DNA of 63,248 nucleotides from Bacteroidales bacterium. Lineage in GTDB: Bacteria; Bacteroidota; Bacteroidia; Bacteroidales; VadinHA17. The notes beneath the pieces are model-generated. The model saw only the letters and a list, made by a program, of their open reading frames with translations, made no database searches and was not told the DNA's origin. Positions within the stretch are counted from its first letter, which is position 1. Every line of letters begins with the position of its first letter. Location: the NCBI GenBank assembly GCA_011620595.1, contig WOYX01000007.1, positions 4,989 to 68,236 on the forward strand, read 5' to 3'. Positions 8,944 through 18,679 of the stretch are shown piece after piece. The translations under genes were made by a program, and so were the position numbers.

Positions 8944-9185
8944 GAAACAGGCATTTCAGAGATATTACTTCCAGATGACGAGGTTTATGGCCCACAGACG
9001 CCAGTTTGCCGGATTCAAGCCGGGACCCATTTACTGATATCCCATTAGCCGGATTTACGGGTTGCCGAAGAGTCGGGTTGCCTGGTTCTGACTGAACCAT
9101 TCTACCTTATTCCAATACTGGGAAAAGAGTCCCCTCCATTTTATTTCACACCCTTACCATCATCCTCCATCTCGCCATTTTTGAT
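8944..9185. other. Intergenic region with no recognised gene
   Basis: Between the propeller lipoprotein and the suf promoter region I see only stop-rich frames of at most 20-30 codons and a weak hairpin near 9080-9095. Nothing here supports a gene or RNA. Confidence 0.5.
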
Positions 9186-9193
9186 TAATTTTG
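9186..9193 (+). promoter_or_regulatory. -7 element (TAATTTTG) of the suf operon
   Basis: TAATTTTG matches the TAnnTTTG -7 box, and a start near 9200 would give a 70-base leader before sufB at 9269. No good TTTG element lies at the expected -33 spacing. An operator for an iron-sulfur-sensing repressor is not recognisable. Confidence 0.35.
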
Positions 9194-9268
9194 CACAATT
9201 CAAAAAGGTGTTTAGAACTTTAATCGGGCCCATTTGTTGAGTTTGTGTACCCATTGAAGGCAAAGGTT

Positions 9269-10717
9269 ATGGAAAACGATCAGGATAAGGTACTGAACGA
9301 GGTAACAACAGGGGAATACAAATACGGTTTTGTTACTGATATTGAGACTGATGTGATCCCCAAAGGACTTAGTGAGGATGTTGTCAGGCTCATTTCCGCC
9401 AAGAAGGAGGAGCCGGAATGGATGCTCGAGTTCCGCCTCAAGGCTTTCCGCCACTGGCTGACAATGAAGATGCCTGCATGGGCCAACCTGAAGATTCCTG
9501 AGATCAACTACCAGGATATTATCTTTTACGCCGCACCCAGACAGAAACCGGCACCGGGCAGCCTCAGCGAGGTCGATCCGCAGCTGATAAAGACATTCGA
9601 CAAACTCGGCATACCCCTCGAGGAGCAGAAACGCCTGACAGGCGTCGCCGTAGATGCGGTGATGGACTCAATTTCAGTGAAGACCACCTTCCGCGAGACG
9701 CTTGCAGAGCTGGGTATAATCTTCTGTTCATTTTCGGAAGCCGTCAGGGAACACCCGTCGCTTGTACAAAAGTACCTTGCCTCGGTTGTGCCCTACACTG
9801 ACAACTTTTTTGCCACGCTCAATTCGGCAGTATTCTCCGACGGCTCGTTCTGTTACATCCCCAAGGGTGTCAGATGCCCTATGGAGCTCTCAACATACTT
9901 CCGCATCAACACCTCCAACACCGGGCAGTTTGAACGCACCCTGCTCATAGCTGACGAAGAGTCATATGTCAGTTACCTCGAAGGGTGCACGGCACCCATG
10001 CGCGACGAGAACCAGCTGCATGCAGCAGTGGTGGAGATAGTCGCAGAACGGGGCGCAGAAGTCAAATACAGTACCGTGCAGAACTGGTACCCGGGCGACA
10101 GGGATGGCAAGGGCGGGATTTTAAATTTCGTTACCAAACGCGGCATGTGTAAGGGCGACGATTCCAAGATATCATGGACGCAGGTCGAGACCGGCTCTGC
10201 CATAACATGGAAATACCCCTCATGCATCCTGCGGGGCAACAACAGCACAGGCGAGTTTTATTCCGTCGCCGTGACAAATAATTACCAGCAGGCTGACACG
10301 GGTACCAAGATGATCCATATCGGGAAGAACACGAAAAGCACCATTGTCTCCAAGGGCATCTCCGCCGGCTTCGGACAGAACAGCTACCGCGGACTGGTGA
10401 AGGTGCTGGGCAAGGCCGAAGGAGCGCGTAACTTCTCGCAGTGCGACTCGCTGCTGCTGGGCGACAAGTGCGGGGCGCACACCTTCCCCTACATCGAGGT
10501 CGACAACCCCTCGGCGATAGTCGAACATGAGGCCACAACCTCACGCATAGGAGAAGACCAGATCTTCTACTGCAACCAGCGGGGGATCTCAACAGAAGAT
10601 GCAATAGGACTGATAGTCAATGGATATGCACGTGAGGTGATCAACAAGCTGCCGATGGAATTCGCGGTGGAAGCACAGAAGCTGCTGCAGATCAGCCTCG
10701 AAGGGAGCGTGGGTTAA
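9269..10717 (+). CDS. sufB: Fe-S cluster assembly scaffold protein SufB
   Basis: SufB is the scaffold subunit of the SufBC2D complex on which new iron-sulfur clusters are built in the cytoplasm. I choose the ATG at 9269 (482 residues, the usual family length) over a GTG 24 bases upstream. The family's beta-helix core is intact, with the conserved FYCNQRGIS motif carrying Cys435, the counterpart of the essential cysteine, near the C-terminus. It is the first gene of a tightly packed suf operon, with sufC starting 23 bases downstream. Confidence 0.96.
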   Translation: MENDQDKVLNEVTTGEYKYGFVTDIETDVIPKGLSEDVVRLISAKKEEPEWMLEFRLKAFRHWLTMKMPAWANLKIPEINYQDIIFYAAPRQKPAPGSLSEVDPQLIKTFDKLGIPLEEQKRLTGVAVDAVMDSISVKTTFRETLAELGIIFCSFSEAVREHPSLVQKYLASVVPYTDNFFATLNSAVFSDGSFCYIPKGVRCPMELSTYFRINTSNTGQFERTLLIADEESYVSYLEGCTAPMRDENQLHAAVVEIVAERGAEVKYSTVQNWYPGDRDGKGGILNFVTKRGMCKGDDSKISWTQVETGSAITWKYPSCILRGNNSTGEFYSVAVTNNYQQADTGTKMIHIGKNTKSTIVSKGISAGFGQNSYRGLVKVLGKAEGARNFSQCDSLLLGDKCGAHTFPYIEVDNPSAIVEHEATTSRIGEDQIFYCNQRGISTEDAIGLIVNGYAREVINKLPMEFAVEAQKLLQISLEGSVG

Positions 10718-10740
10718 TATTGTTTTACTACAGACAGAAT

Positions 10741-11541
10741 ATGAAAAGTGAATTTTTATTACAGATAAAGGACCTCAAAGCCTCAATAGACAACAAGTCA
10801 ATCATCAAGGGCCTCAGCCTCGAAGTCAAACCGGGGGAGATACATGCCATCATGGGACCCAACGGAAGTGGCAAGAGCACCCTGGCCAATGTCCTCACAG
10901 GTCGTGATCTGGTCACCGTCACTGACGGTTCCGTCACCTTCGAGGGACGCAACCTGCTTGACATGTCGCCGGAGGAGAGGGCACGCGAAGGTATCTTCCT
11001 CTCGTTCCAGTATCCTATTGAGATACCCGGTGTCAGCATGGTAAACTTCATGAAGACCGCTATCAATGAGCAACGCAAACACCGCGGGCTGGAGCCGCTC
11101 TCAGCCTCCGAGTTCCTTAGTCAGATGCGCGAGAAGAAGGAGCTTGTGGAGATTGATTCGGCCCTGACCAACAGGAGTGTCAACGAGGGTTTCTCCGGAG
11201 GAGAGAAAAAGAAGAATGAGATATTCCAGATGGCGATGCTTGAGCCGAGACTGGCACTCCTCGATGAGACAGACTCCGGTCTTGACATCGATGCCCTGCG
11301 CATCGTAGCCAACGGTGTGAACAAGATACGCAGTGCTGACACTTCAGTCATCGTCATCACACACTACCAGAGACTGCTTGACTATATAATACCTGACTTT
11401 GTGCACGTGATGTTTGACGGACGGATTGTAAAATCAGCCGGCCCTGAACTGGCTCTCGAACTGGAAAAGAGAGGATACGACTGGATAAGGAAGGAAGCAG
11501 ACATAGCAGAAGAATCATGGATTACCGACCGGAAGTTATAA
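10741..11541 (+). CDS. sufC: Fe-S cluster assembly ATPase SufC
   Basis: SufC is the ABC-type ATPase that drives conformational change in the SufBCD scaffold. The ATG at 10741 gives 266 residues. All ATPase motifs are present: Walker A GPNGSGKS (39-46), Q-loop Gln90, signature FSGGEKKKNE (151-160), Walker B LALLDE (171-176) and switch His208. Its last 25 bases overlap the start of sufD, which implies coupled translation. Confidence 0.96.
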   Translation: MKSEFLLQIKDLKASIDNKSIIKGLSLEVKPGEIHAIMGPNGSGKSTLANVLTGRDLVTVTDGSVTFEGRNLLDMSPEERAREGIFLSFQYPIEIPGVSMVNFMKTAINEQRKHRGLEPLSASEFLSQMREKKELVEIDSALTNRSVNEGFSGGEKKKNEIFQMAMLEPRLALLDETDSGLDIDALRIVANGVNKIRSADTSVIVITHYQRLLDYIIPDFVHVMFDGRIVKSAGPELALELEKRGYDWIRKEADIAEESWITDRKL

Positions 11542-12875
11542 GCAAGCTGTCTGCCATGTTTAATGCAGGCCACGGGACCTTCCTCAAAGACTCCCCCGAG
11601 CTGTTCAACAGGCATCGTGAGAAAGCATTTAATGACTTTCTCCGCCTTGGCATCCCTGACAGGAAAAATGAAGCATATAAATATACCAACCTGGAAAAAT
11701 TCCTCAATTATCAGTACCAGGATTATTTCTTCCCGCTTCCCTCGGATTTCAGAGAAGCCGAGAGGTTCCACTGCGAGGTGGAGGACCTTAATGTATGGAA
11801 CATGGTGCTTCTTAACGGGTTCTTCCCCCATGGCGAGGACGGGCTGGTGATGCTCCCCGGAGGGATATGGGTGGGAAGCATGAAGGCCGCAGTCAGACAG
11901 TTCCCTTCGCTTGTGGAAAAACATTACAACCGCTACGTGGAGGATGGAACCGACGGACTGATACCGCTCAATACCGCGCTGGCATCAGACGGGCTGTTTC
12001 TTTATGCACCAAAGAACACTGTCTATACCAAACCCATACAGATCGTTAACCTGTTGCACTCAGACAAGGATATCTTTGTTCAGGACCGTAACCTGATCAT
12101 AGTGGAAGAGGGGGCACAGCTGTCACTGCTGTCATGCGATCACTCCATTTCTCCCCGGCGTTTTCTCACCAACACCATAACGGAGGTGTATGTCGGCCGC
12201 AATGCCCGTTTTGATATTATCAGGGTACAGAACCAGCATGACAACTCAGGTAAGATAACACACACGTTCATCCACCAGGAGCGCGACAGCTATGCTTCGT
12301 CAAACAATATTTCGCTTCACGGCGGACTGGTACGAAATGCCACCTGGCACTACCTGGGGGGCGAAAACAGCGAGACCCACTCCTATGGCCTCTTCCTGGC
12401 CGACAAGGATCAGCACATAGCCAATTTTGTGAAGGTTGATCATGTGGCACCCAACTGTAACAGCACACAGCTCTTCAAGGGGGTGCTTGATGACAACTCC
12501 AGCGGGGCCTTCAACGGGCGCATCATGGTGCATAAGGATGCTCAGAAGACAAATGCCTACCAGAGCAACAACAACATTATCCTCTCGGACACCGCACGCA
12601 TGGATACCAAGCCACAGCTTGAGATATACGCCGATGATGTCAGGTGCAGCCACGGCGCTACCGTGGGCCAGCTTGACGAGAATGCGCTCTTCTACCTCCG
12701 TTCGCGAGGGATTGACGTGCACGAAGCCAGGCTAATGCTTATGTTCGGCTTTGCCCACGAGGTGATAAAGAAAATCTCCATCGAAGCATTGCGCGACCGC
12801 ATTGACGACCTGGTTCAAAAACGCCTCCGCGGCGAGCTGTCGCGATGCGCCTCATGTGCCGTACAGTGTAACTGA
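11517..12875 (+). CDS. sufD: Fe-S cluster assembly protein SufD
   Basis: SufD is the SufB paralogue that pairs with SufB and helps iron entry into the scaffold. The 452-residue product keeps the conserved SHGATVGQLDE region with His379, the counterpart of the functional histidine. The start overlaps sufC by 25 bases; an alternative ATG lies at 11553. The C-terminus ends in a short cysteine-rich tail (RCASCAVQCN) with three cysteines, which could touch a cluster but may be only a lineage feature. Confidence 0.94.
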   Translation: MDYRPEVISKLSAMFNAGHGTFLKDSPELFNRHREKAFNDFLRLGIPDRKNEAYKYTNLEKFLNYQYQDYFFPLPSDFREAERFHCEVEDLNVWNMVLLNGFFPHGEDGLVMLPGGIWVGSMKAAVRQFPSLVEKHYNRYVEDGTDGLIPLNTALASDGLFLYAPKNTVYTKPIQIVNLLHSDKDIFVQDRNLIIVEEGAQLSLLSCDHSISPRRFLTNTITEVYVGRNARFDIIRVQNQHDNSGKITHTFIHQERDSYASSNNISLHGGLVRNATWHYLGGENSETHSYGLFLADKDQHIANFVKVDHVAPNCNSTQLFKGVLDDNSSGAFNGRIMVHKDAQKTNAYQSNNNIILSDTARMDTKPQLEIYADDVRCSHGATVGQLDENALFYLRSRGIDVHEARLMLMFGFAHEVIKKISIEALRDRIDDLVQKRLRGELSRCASCAVQCN

Positions 12876-12883
12876 TCATCGCC

Positions 12884-14110
12884 ATGCCACTCTCAAGAAG
12901 CATAGAGGCAATACGCGCCGACTTCCCGATACTGGCCATCACGGTGCACGGCAAGCCATTGGTATATCTTGACAACGGAGCCACAACGCAGAAGCCGTTG
13001 CAGGTGATACAGACGATGGATGAGCTCTACCGAACAGCCAACGCCAACGTTCACAGGGGAGTACACTGCCTCTCTGACATGGTGTCGGAACGCTATGAAG
13101 CTGCCCGCGAAACAGTGAGAGCATTCATCAACGCCCCCAGGCGGGAAGAGGTGATCTTCACTGCCAACACCACCGCCTCCATCAATGCCGTGGCCTTTTC
13201 ATTCGGCGAGAGATTCGTTGGCGAGGGTGATGAGATAATCATCAGCGGCATGGAGCACCATGCCAATATTGTTCCCTGGCAGATGCTCTGCGAGAGGAAG
13301 GGATCAAAACTGAAGGTCATCCCCTTCTCTGACGAAGGCGTTCTTGACCTCGAAGCTTACCGCAACATGATCAGCGGACGTACTCGCATCGTCGCCGTCA
13401 CCCACGTCTCCAACGTGCTCGGGACCGTCAACCCGGTGAAGGAGATAGTGGCCGAGGCACACCGACACGGAATTCCCGTGCTGGTCGACGGCGCACAGGG
13501 CGTGCAGCACGGCACTGTAGACGTAACAGATATCGGATGTGACTTCTATGTCTTCTCGGGACATAAGGTCTACGGCCCCAATGGTATCGGGGTGCTCTAC
13601 GGCCGCACAGAGCTGCTCAATGAGATGCCCCCCTATCAGGGAGGCGGTGATATGGTCGCCAATGTCACATTCGAAAAGACAACCTATAACGAACTGCCAT
13701 TCAAATTTGAAGCAGGGACCACCAACTTCACAGGGGCCATAGGCATGGCCGCGGCACTGGACTACCTTACAGGGCTGGGACGCGAGGCGGTAGCGGAGAG
13801 GGAACAGGCGCTGCTGGCACAGGCCACGGCAGGACTGTCAACCATTGACGGAATGAGAATCTACGGCACAGCACCCCATAAGGTGTCAGTAGTCTCCTTC
13901 CTTACGGGGAAGATACATCAGTATGACGCCGGCATGATTCTTGACAAGATGGGTATCGCCGTAAGAACCGGAACGCATTGTGCCCAGCCACTTATGGAAC
14001 GCTACGGCATCAGCGGAAACATCAGGGCTTCAATCGCCTTCTACAACACTGAGGAGGAGATAGAGGCGCTGGTGAATGGCGTTAGAAAAGCTACTGAGAT
14101 GTTGGGTTGA
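12884..14110 (+). CDS. sufS: Cysteine desulfurase SufS
   Basis: SufS takes sulfur from L-cysteine with pyridoxal phosphate and hands it to SufE for cluster assembly. This 408-residue protein has the PLP lysine Lys228 (FSGHKVYGP), the cofactor-stacking His125, Asp202 (VDGAQ) and the persulfide-forming Cys366 (RTGTHCAQP) in the short group II loop, which is typical of SufE-dependent enzymes. It starts 8 bases after sufD and is followed directly by sufE. Confidence 0.96.
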   Translation: MPLSRSIEAIRADFPILAITVHGKPLVYLDNGATTQKPLQVIQTMDELYRTANANVHRGVHCLSDMVSERYEAARETVRAFINAPRREEVIFTANTTASINAVAFSFGERFVGEGDEIIISGMEHHANIVPWQMLCERKGSKLKVIPFSDEGVLDLEAYRNMISGRTRIVAVTHVSNVLGTVNPVKEIVAEAHRHGIPVLVDGAQGVQHGTVDVTDIGCDFYVFSGHKVYGPNGIGVLYGRTELLNEMPPYQGGGDMVANVTFEKTTYNELPFKFEAGTTNFTGAIGMAAALDYLTGLGREAVAEREQALLAQATAGLSTIDGMRIYGTAPHKVSVVSFLTGKIHQYDAGMILDKMGIAVRTGTHCAQPLMERYGISGNIRASIAFYNTEEEIEALVNGVRKATEMLG

Positions 14111-14120
14111 CTATAGTATT

Positions 14121-14549
14121 ATGACAATAGACGAATTGCAGGATCAGATTATTGAAGAGTTCGCCCAGTTTGGCGACTGGATGGAGAGGTATGAATATCT
14201 CATTGAGATGGGCAGGGAGCTGCCGCCCTTCGAGGAGACACACCGCAGGCCTGACTTCCTGATTGAGGGATGCCAGAGCAGGGTGTGGCTCTATCCCTCC
14301 TTTAACGACGGAGTGATAACCTTCGAGGCCGACAGTGATGCGCTGATAACCCGGGGCATCGTTGCCCTGCTGGTCAGGGTCCTCTCCGGCCGCACCCCCG
14401 ATGAGATTCTGGGTACTGACCTCTGGTTCATTGACCGCATCGGGCTGAAGGAGAATCTCTCACCGACGCGATCCAACGGGCTGCTGGCAATGATAAAACA
14501 GATGCGTCTCTACGCGCTGGCATACAAATCAAAAGCTGAACAGTCATGA
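14121..14549 (+). CDS. sufE: Cysteine desulfuration protein SufE
   Basis: SufE accepts the persulfide from SufS and passes sulfur to SufB. The 142-residue product has the conserved sulfur-accepting Cys51 in the IEGCQSRVW loop. I choose the ATG at 14121, ten bases after the sufS stop, because it begins the normal family N-terminus; the longer reading frame overlapping sufS adds unrelated residues. The stop overlaps the next start by four bases (ATGA). Confidence 0.95.
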   Translation: MTIDELQDQIIEEFAQFGDWMERYEYLIEMGRELPPFEETHRRPDFLIEGCQSRVWLYPSFNDGVITFEADSDALITRGIVALLVRVLSGRTPDEILGTDLWFIDRIGLKENLSPTRSNGLLAMIKQMRLYALAYKSKAEQS

Positions 14550-14866
14550 ACACACAGGAGATACAGGAGACAGAAGCACGGATAGCAGGTGTACTTAAAA
14601 GCATCTTTGACCCTGAGATACCGGTAAACATCTATGATCTTGGCCTTATCTACGAGGTCAGGGTTGACGAGGAGCAGGTGGCACACATCACGATGACGCT
14701 CACCGCCCCGAGCTGCTATATGGCTGAGGAGCTCGTTGAGGAGGTCAGATACAAGGTTGCCGGTATCAGAGGGGTTAAGGAGTGCGACCTCAAACTGACC
14801 TTTGACCCGCCGTGGGACCGCAGCATGCTCACCGACGAGGCAAAACTGGAGCTGGGATTACTCTAA
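14546..14866 (+). CDS. DUF59/MIP18-family Fe-S assembly factor (SufT-like)
   Basis: This 106-residue protein belongs to the MIP18/DUF59 family, whose members help mature iron-sulfur proteins. It shows the family motifs FDPEIPVNIYDLGLIY (residues 21-36) and TLTAPSCYMAEEL with the conserved Cys57. It is translationally coupled to sufE through an ATGA overlap and ends the suf operon. Placement at the end of suf operons is common in this family. The symbol sufT would be reasonable but is not certain. Confidence 0.9.
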   Translation: MNTQEIQETEARIAGVLKSIFDPEIPVNIYDLGLIYEVRVDEEQVAHITMTLTAPSCYMAEELVEEVRYKVAGIRGVKECDLKLTFDPPWDRSMLTDEAKLELGLL

Positions 14867-14924
14867 AAAAACGTATCTTGTACGATGCCCGCACCTGGCG
14901 AAGGCGGAGCCGGGACTAATCGGG

Positions 14925-15002
14925 AAAACCGCTCCATGACCGACGCCCGTAAATGAGACAGCTCTCAAAACCGTACAATGACCGATGCCCGCAAAATAGC
15001 AC
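14925..15002. repeat. Imperfect 42-base direct duplication at the queG start
   Basis: The sequence from 14925 is repeated from 14967 with about 85% identity over the first 33 bases. The upstream copy contains a mini-frame at 14936-14956 (Met-Thr-Asp-Ala-Arg-Lys-stop) that encodes the same first six residues as QueG. The upstream copy could act as a decoy start or leader peptide, or be a simple slippage duplication. Confidence 0.6.
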
Positions 15003-15931
15003 TTACCTGGAAGATCCGCGAAAGCATACGCCTCGAAGGCTTTGATATCTGCGGAATAACACAGGCTTCACCGCATCATGAAGACAGCCGCAATATCGGC
15101 GAGTGGATTGCCGCAGGGAAGAATGGCACAATGAGCTTCCTTGAGAAAAACCTCGACAAGCGTGGCGACATCACCTCGCTGGTCGAGGGAGCTAAATCAG
15201 TGATAGTTGTCGGCCTGCGATACTACAGCAATGAACCCTCCGCCGGCGAAAACAACTACTTCGTCAGCCGCTATGCGCGGGTAAAGGACTACCATACGGT
15301 AATAGAAGAAAAGCTGAACCGTATACAGAAGATCATCAAAAAGGAGGTGCCGGAGGCCGTAAGCCGTGGATTCTGTGATGCCGGACCCGTAACCGAAAAG
15401 GCATGGGCCATACGTGCCGGCCTGGGATGGCGCGGGCGCCACAGCATGGTCATCAACAAGGATATCGGCTCATTCTTCTTCCTCGGTGAGATCGTCACCA
15501 CGGCAGAGCTGCTCTATGATAATGCCTCTGCCCGCGACCGGTGCGGCGACTGTACCCTCTGCGTAGAGGCATGCCCCACCCAGGCCATCTGCAGCGACCG
15601 TACCATTGATGCACGCCGCTGTATCTCTTACCTCACAATCGAGCACGACGGTGATATCGCGGAAGAGTTCAGGGGGAAGACCGAAAAGATGATCTTCGGC
15701 TGCGACCGTTGCCAGGAGGTCTGCCCCTACAATAAAAAGGCAGTGCAGTATACAGATCAGGAGCTCGTTCCTGAGTTTCACATCACCTCCCTGAGCAGAA
15801 AAGATTGGCTCACCATGACGCCTGAGGAGTTCAAAAAGCTGTTCAGGTCGTCACCCCTGAAACGTACAGGCTTCAGCAAAATAAGAAGGAATATCGATTT
15901 CGTCGACTACCGGTCACCTGAAAAGAGTTAG
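14978..15931 (+). CDS. queG: Epoxyqueuosine reductase QueG
   Basis: QueG makes queuosine in tRNA by reducing epoxyqueuosine, using cobalamin and two [4Fe-4S] clusters. The 317-residue protein has the catalytic Asp134 (CDAGPVTEK) and the AGLGWRG motif. Two ferredoxin-like cysteine sets follow: Cys189, 192, 195, 199 and Cys242, 245, 249. It follows the suf operon by 111 bases, which suits an iron-sulfur enzyme, but the gap holds a duplication and no clear promoter. Both ends of the gene carry 42-base-spaced direct repeats. Confidence 0.94.
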   Translation: MTDARKIALTWKIRESIRLEGFDICGITQASPHHEDSRNIGEWIAAGKNGTMSFLEKNLDKRGDITSLVEGAKSVIVVGLRYYSNEPSAGENNYFVSRYARVKDYHTVIEEKLNRIQKIIKKEVPEAVSRGFCDAGPVTEKAWAIRAGLGWRGRHSMVINKDIGSFFFLGEIVTTAELLYDNASARDRCGDCTLCVEACPTQAICSDRTIDARRCISYLTIEHDGDIAEEFRGKTEKMIFGCDRCQEVCPYNKKAVQYTDQELVPEFHITSLSRKDWLTMTPEEFKKLFRSSPLKRTGFSKIRRNIDFVDYRSPEKS

Positions 15932-15969
15932 GACTCATACGCAGATCACCTCCGGTCACCTGAAAAGAG
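15910..15969. repeat. 18-base direct repeat, 42 bases apart, at the queG 3' end
   Basis: CCGGTCACCTGAAAAGAG occurs at 15910-15927, inside the queG stop region, and again at 15952-15969. The second copy supplies the stop and last codons of the phosphodiesterase gene on the other strand. Confidence 0.7.
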
Positions 15970-17173
15970 GTAAGATCCTCTCCCTGTTGCCATCGTTGGG
16001 TGCCGGTGTCAGCTCCAGTATATCCGTAACAATATTGTAGATATCCACATTGAAGAGCGTGTCTGTCACAAAACCCTTTTTGAAGGCAGGCCCCTCGGCA
16101 TAAAAGATCGAGTGCATGTCGCTGCACCGCCAGTCATATCCGTGGTCACCCCTGCTGTAGCGCGAAGGCTCCGGCCTCAGTCCCGCCGTCCAGCCCGGGT
16201 CAGCAATCAGTACCACCTCCGGAATGCGGAGATGGGTGCCGTAGTTCAGATGGGCCGGCATATCTTCCCTGGCATATGCCTTCATACCTCGCTGGATGTT
16301 CAGAAACTGCAACACACTATCCCTCTTCCCTTCGACAGGCTCCACAGCCCATACCGGGTTACCTCCGATGATCCTCTTTATCATTCTCTCAGGCAGGGTG
16401 TCGAGTATATAATTATAGCGTGACTCATCCACCTCCGTCATGCCGTGATCAGAGAGCACAATAAGATTGACCTTCTTCCCGTGGGGCAGCGCCGCTATGC
16501 CCGTGCGAAGCACCCCCAGCAGGCTGTCAAGGCTCCTGACCACAGCGCCGGTCTCTGATGACCTGGGCCCGTAATCATGACTAACGGCATCAGGCTCTTC
16601 AAAGTAGAGTGTCACAAAATGGGGCCTTCTGTCCGCCGGCAGCGACAGCCAGTGCAGAACTGTATCAACACGGTCGCCGATGGGAACCTCATCGTCAAAC
16701 GCCTTCCAGTAGTCGGGCTGCATACCCTGTATGGGTGCTTCCGACCCTACCCAGTAAAAGGAGGCCGACTTCATGCCCTGCTTCCGGGCGGTGACCCATA
16801 GAGGCTCGCCGCCGTAGAAATCGCCGTTGCCCACCATCGTCCTGTCGCCAATCCGGTAGACGAGGTCGAGGTCAGGAGCATAGAAGCTGTTGTTGACCAG
16901 ACCGTGATGATCAGGGTAGAGACCTGTTGCAATCGTATAATGGTTCGGAAAGGTTTTCGTCGGGAATGAGGGTATCAGTCTCTCCGCCATCACCCCGTTC
17001 CGGGCGATGTCATCAAGCACCGGAGTGCCATGAATCGAGTCATAATCCCAGCGGAAGGCATCGAGCGAAACCATTAGCACGTATGGTTTGTCTCTCCCGG
17101 GCTTAAGGTTGCTGCAGGATGAGAATGCAGTTGCGGCAAAAACCGCCAGGGCCAGGTATCTGAAAATCTTCAT
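15956..17173 (-). CDS. Nucleotide pyrophosphatase/phosphodiesterase-like lipoprotein
   Basis: The protein belongs to the alkaline-phosphatase superfamily, close to ectonucleotide pyrophosphatase/phosphodiesterases (ENPP, also called AP4A hydrolase-like). I choose the ATG at 17173 because it opens a lipoprotein signal peptide (FSSC, Cys20) that the longer frame would bury. Metal-binding Asp38 (VSLDAF), nucleophile Thr74 (FPTKTFPNH) and the SDHGM metal motif are present. The 405-residue product should sit on the envelope and split nucleotides or phosphodiesters. It is convergent with queG, with 24 bases between stop codons. Confidence 0.88.
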   Translation of the reverse strand: MKIFRYLALAVFAATAFSSCSNLKPGRDKPYVLMVSLDAFRWDYDSIHGTPVLDDIARNGVMAERLIPSFPTKTFPNHYTIATGLYPDHHGLVNNSFYAPDLDLVYRIGDRTMVGNGDFYGGEPLWVTARKQGMKSASFYWVGSEAPIQGMQPDYWKAFDDEVPIGDRVDTVLHWLSLPADRRPHFVTLYFEEPDAVSHDYGPRSSETGAVVRSLDSLLGVLRTGIAALPHGKKVNLIVLSDHGMTEVDESRYNYILDTLPERMIKRIIGGNPVWAVEPVEGKRDSVLQFLNIQRGMKAYAREDMPAHLNYGTHLRIPEVVLIADPGWTAGLRPEPSRYSRGDHGYDWRCSDMHSIFYAEGPAFKKGFVTDTLFNVDIYNIVTDILELTPAPNDGNRERILPLFR

Positions 17174-17285
17174 CAGGACTGAATGTTGTTTTTCGTTTCT
17201 GAAAAATAAACAATTTTTCACGGGCGATGTTCCGGCAGTTAGCGGAAATAACCTTTACTTTTAGGGAACCAATTGTTTTACTGCC

Positions 17286-17861
17286 ATGAAGCGACTCATC
17301 ATTGCCCTGATCATGTTTTCAGCAATCGCCCTTGCAGAAGGTCAAAAGAACTATGCATTGCTCGTAATAGATATTCAGGACTTTTATTTCCCCGGTGGGA
17401 GGTCTGAGCTTGTTGAGCCTGAAAAGGCAGCAGAAAAGGCCGTCATCGCTATACGGGCAGCCCGGGAGACGGGCAACCCCGTAATTTACATTCAGCATAA
17501 GTCGGCAACAGGCATGGAGATCAATGAGATGGTAAAACCGATGCTGGGTGAGAAGATATTCATAAAGGAGGAGGTAAACAGCTTCCTGGGCACAGGACTG
17601 AATGAGTATATCGATGATCTCGCGGTTGATTCCCTAGTGATCTGCGGGATGCAGACCCATATGTGCGTTGAGGCTGCGGTAAGGGCAGCACATGACTACG
17701 GATATGTTGTGGTCCTGCTTCATGATGCGTGCGCCACCCGCAACCTGAAATTCGGTAACCGCGAAGTGTCAGCCGCCGATGTCCATGCCTCCACCCTTGC
17801 AGCGATGAAAAGCTATGCTGCCGTACTATCTGTTGCTGAATGGCAGTCAGGAGAGAAATGA
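17286..17861 (+). CDS. Exported isochorismatase-family cysteine hydrolase
   Basis: This 191-residue protein has the catalytic triad of the isochorismatase/nicotinamidase family: Asp29 (VIDIQDF), Lys94 (FIKEE) and Cys127 (QTHMCVEA). Unusually it starts with a hydrophobic N-terminus that looks like a signal peptide (about residues 1-19, ending Ala-Glu-Gly), while most relatives are cytoplasmic. The substrate is not evident; amide hydrolysis in the periplasm is plausible. It is transcribed divergently from the phosphodiesterase lipoprotein. Confidence 0.82.
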   Translation: MKRLIIALIMFSAIALAEGQKNYALLVIDIQDFYFPGGRSELVEPEKAAEKAVIAIRAARETGNPVIYIQHKSATGMEINEMVKPMLGEKIFIKEEVNSFLGTGLNEYIDDLAVDSLVICGMQTHMCVEAAVRAAHDYGYVVVLLHDACATRNLKFGNREVSAADVHASTLAAMKSYAAVLSVAEWQSGEK

Positions 17862-17876
17862 CCGGACCTTTATAAC

Positions 17877-18578
17877 CTATTTTTCCATCGCTCTCTTACG
17901 GAGATCCTGCGGCATCTTCTCAATGGCATACCTGAGGGCAGTACGGGGCATGACGGCTTTATGTCTTATGACGAAATCAAATACCTCCTTTTGATAAGGC
18001 TTGCTGGCCTCCTTCAGCATCCAGCCGTAACCCTTCTGTACCATGTCATCCCTGTCCTGAAGAAGTATCTCCGCGATCTCAAAGATATCGGAAAGGAATT
18101 TTCCCCTGCGGGCTGGAATTATGAGTGAAACCGCCGCGGCCCTCTTTACCCACCGGTTATCCTCCCTGGCCCATCTCTTCAACTCTGAGATATACTCCGG
18201 ATACTTCTGAATGAAGTCGCCAATGGTATGATTGCACAGAGTATCACATGAGGCCCAGTTGCCAATATAATTTTGAACCCACCTCTCAAGCATGCTGAAA
18301 TCATCGGTGGTAAGCTTGCCGGCAAGTCTCTCAGACCACATGCAGGCAACGAAACTCTCCTCCATCATTCCCGACTGCCACAGAGAATCACACAGTTCCA
18401 GGATATCCTTCTTTGGTCGCATTTTGATGAGAGCATAGTTTTCCCGTGCAATCTGCTTTACAGTACTGGCACTGATACCATACAGGTTTACCTCCTCCCT
18501 GAAGTATCTCAATCCAGCCTGCCTCTTCCCTTCATCAGAGGCAGCTGACAGCTCGCGGCGGACTTTACTCAGTATCAT
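17877..18578 (-). CDS. DNA alkylation repair protein (AlkD-like)
   Basis: The 233-residue protein fits the AlkC/AlkD family of HEAT-repeat DNA glycosylases that remove bulky or positively charged alkylated purines. The family pattern is seen in its helices, such as 'IAEILLQDRDDMVQKGYGWMLKEA' split over residues 165-189 and the conserved 'MPRTALRYAIEKMP' near the end. It acts on DNA in the cytoplasm. It is convergent with the isochorismatase-like gene, with only 15 bases between stops. Confidence 0.85.
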   Translation of the reverse strand: MILSKVRRELSAASDEGKRQAGLRYFREEVNLYGISASTVKQIARENYALIKMRPKKDILELCDSLWQSGMMEESFVACMWSERLAGKLTTDDFSMLERWVQNYIGNWASCDTLCNHTIGDFIQKYPEYISELKRWAREDNRWVKRAAAVSLIIPARRGKFLSDIFEIAEILLQDRDDMVQKGYGWMLKEASKPYQKEVFDFVIRHKAVMPRTALRYAIEKMPQDLRKRAMEK

Positions 18579-18679
18579 GACAGCAATTTACGGAAGGAAA
18601 TATAGGAAAAATGTGTGTAGATTTATACAGTCGGCTCGTACATGGCTAACAAGCTGTTAATCTATTATATGCGATAATA

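Noticed and set aside
10131-10604. 157-codon minus frame inside sufB and similar long antisense frames
   Set aside because: Arg/Cys/Ser-rich translation typical of a shadow frame opposite a GC-rich gene; sufB is fully supported.
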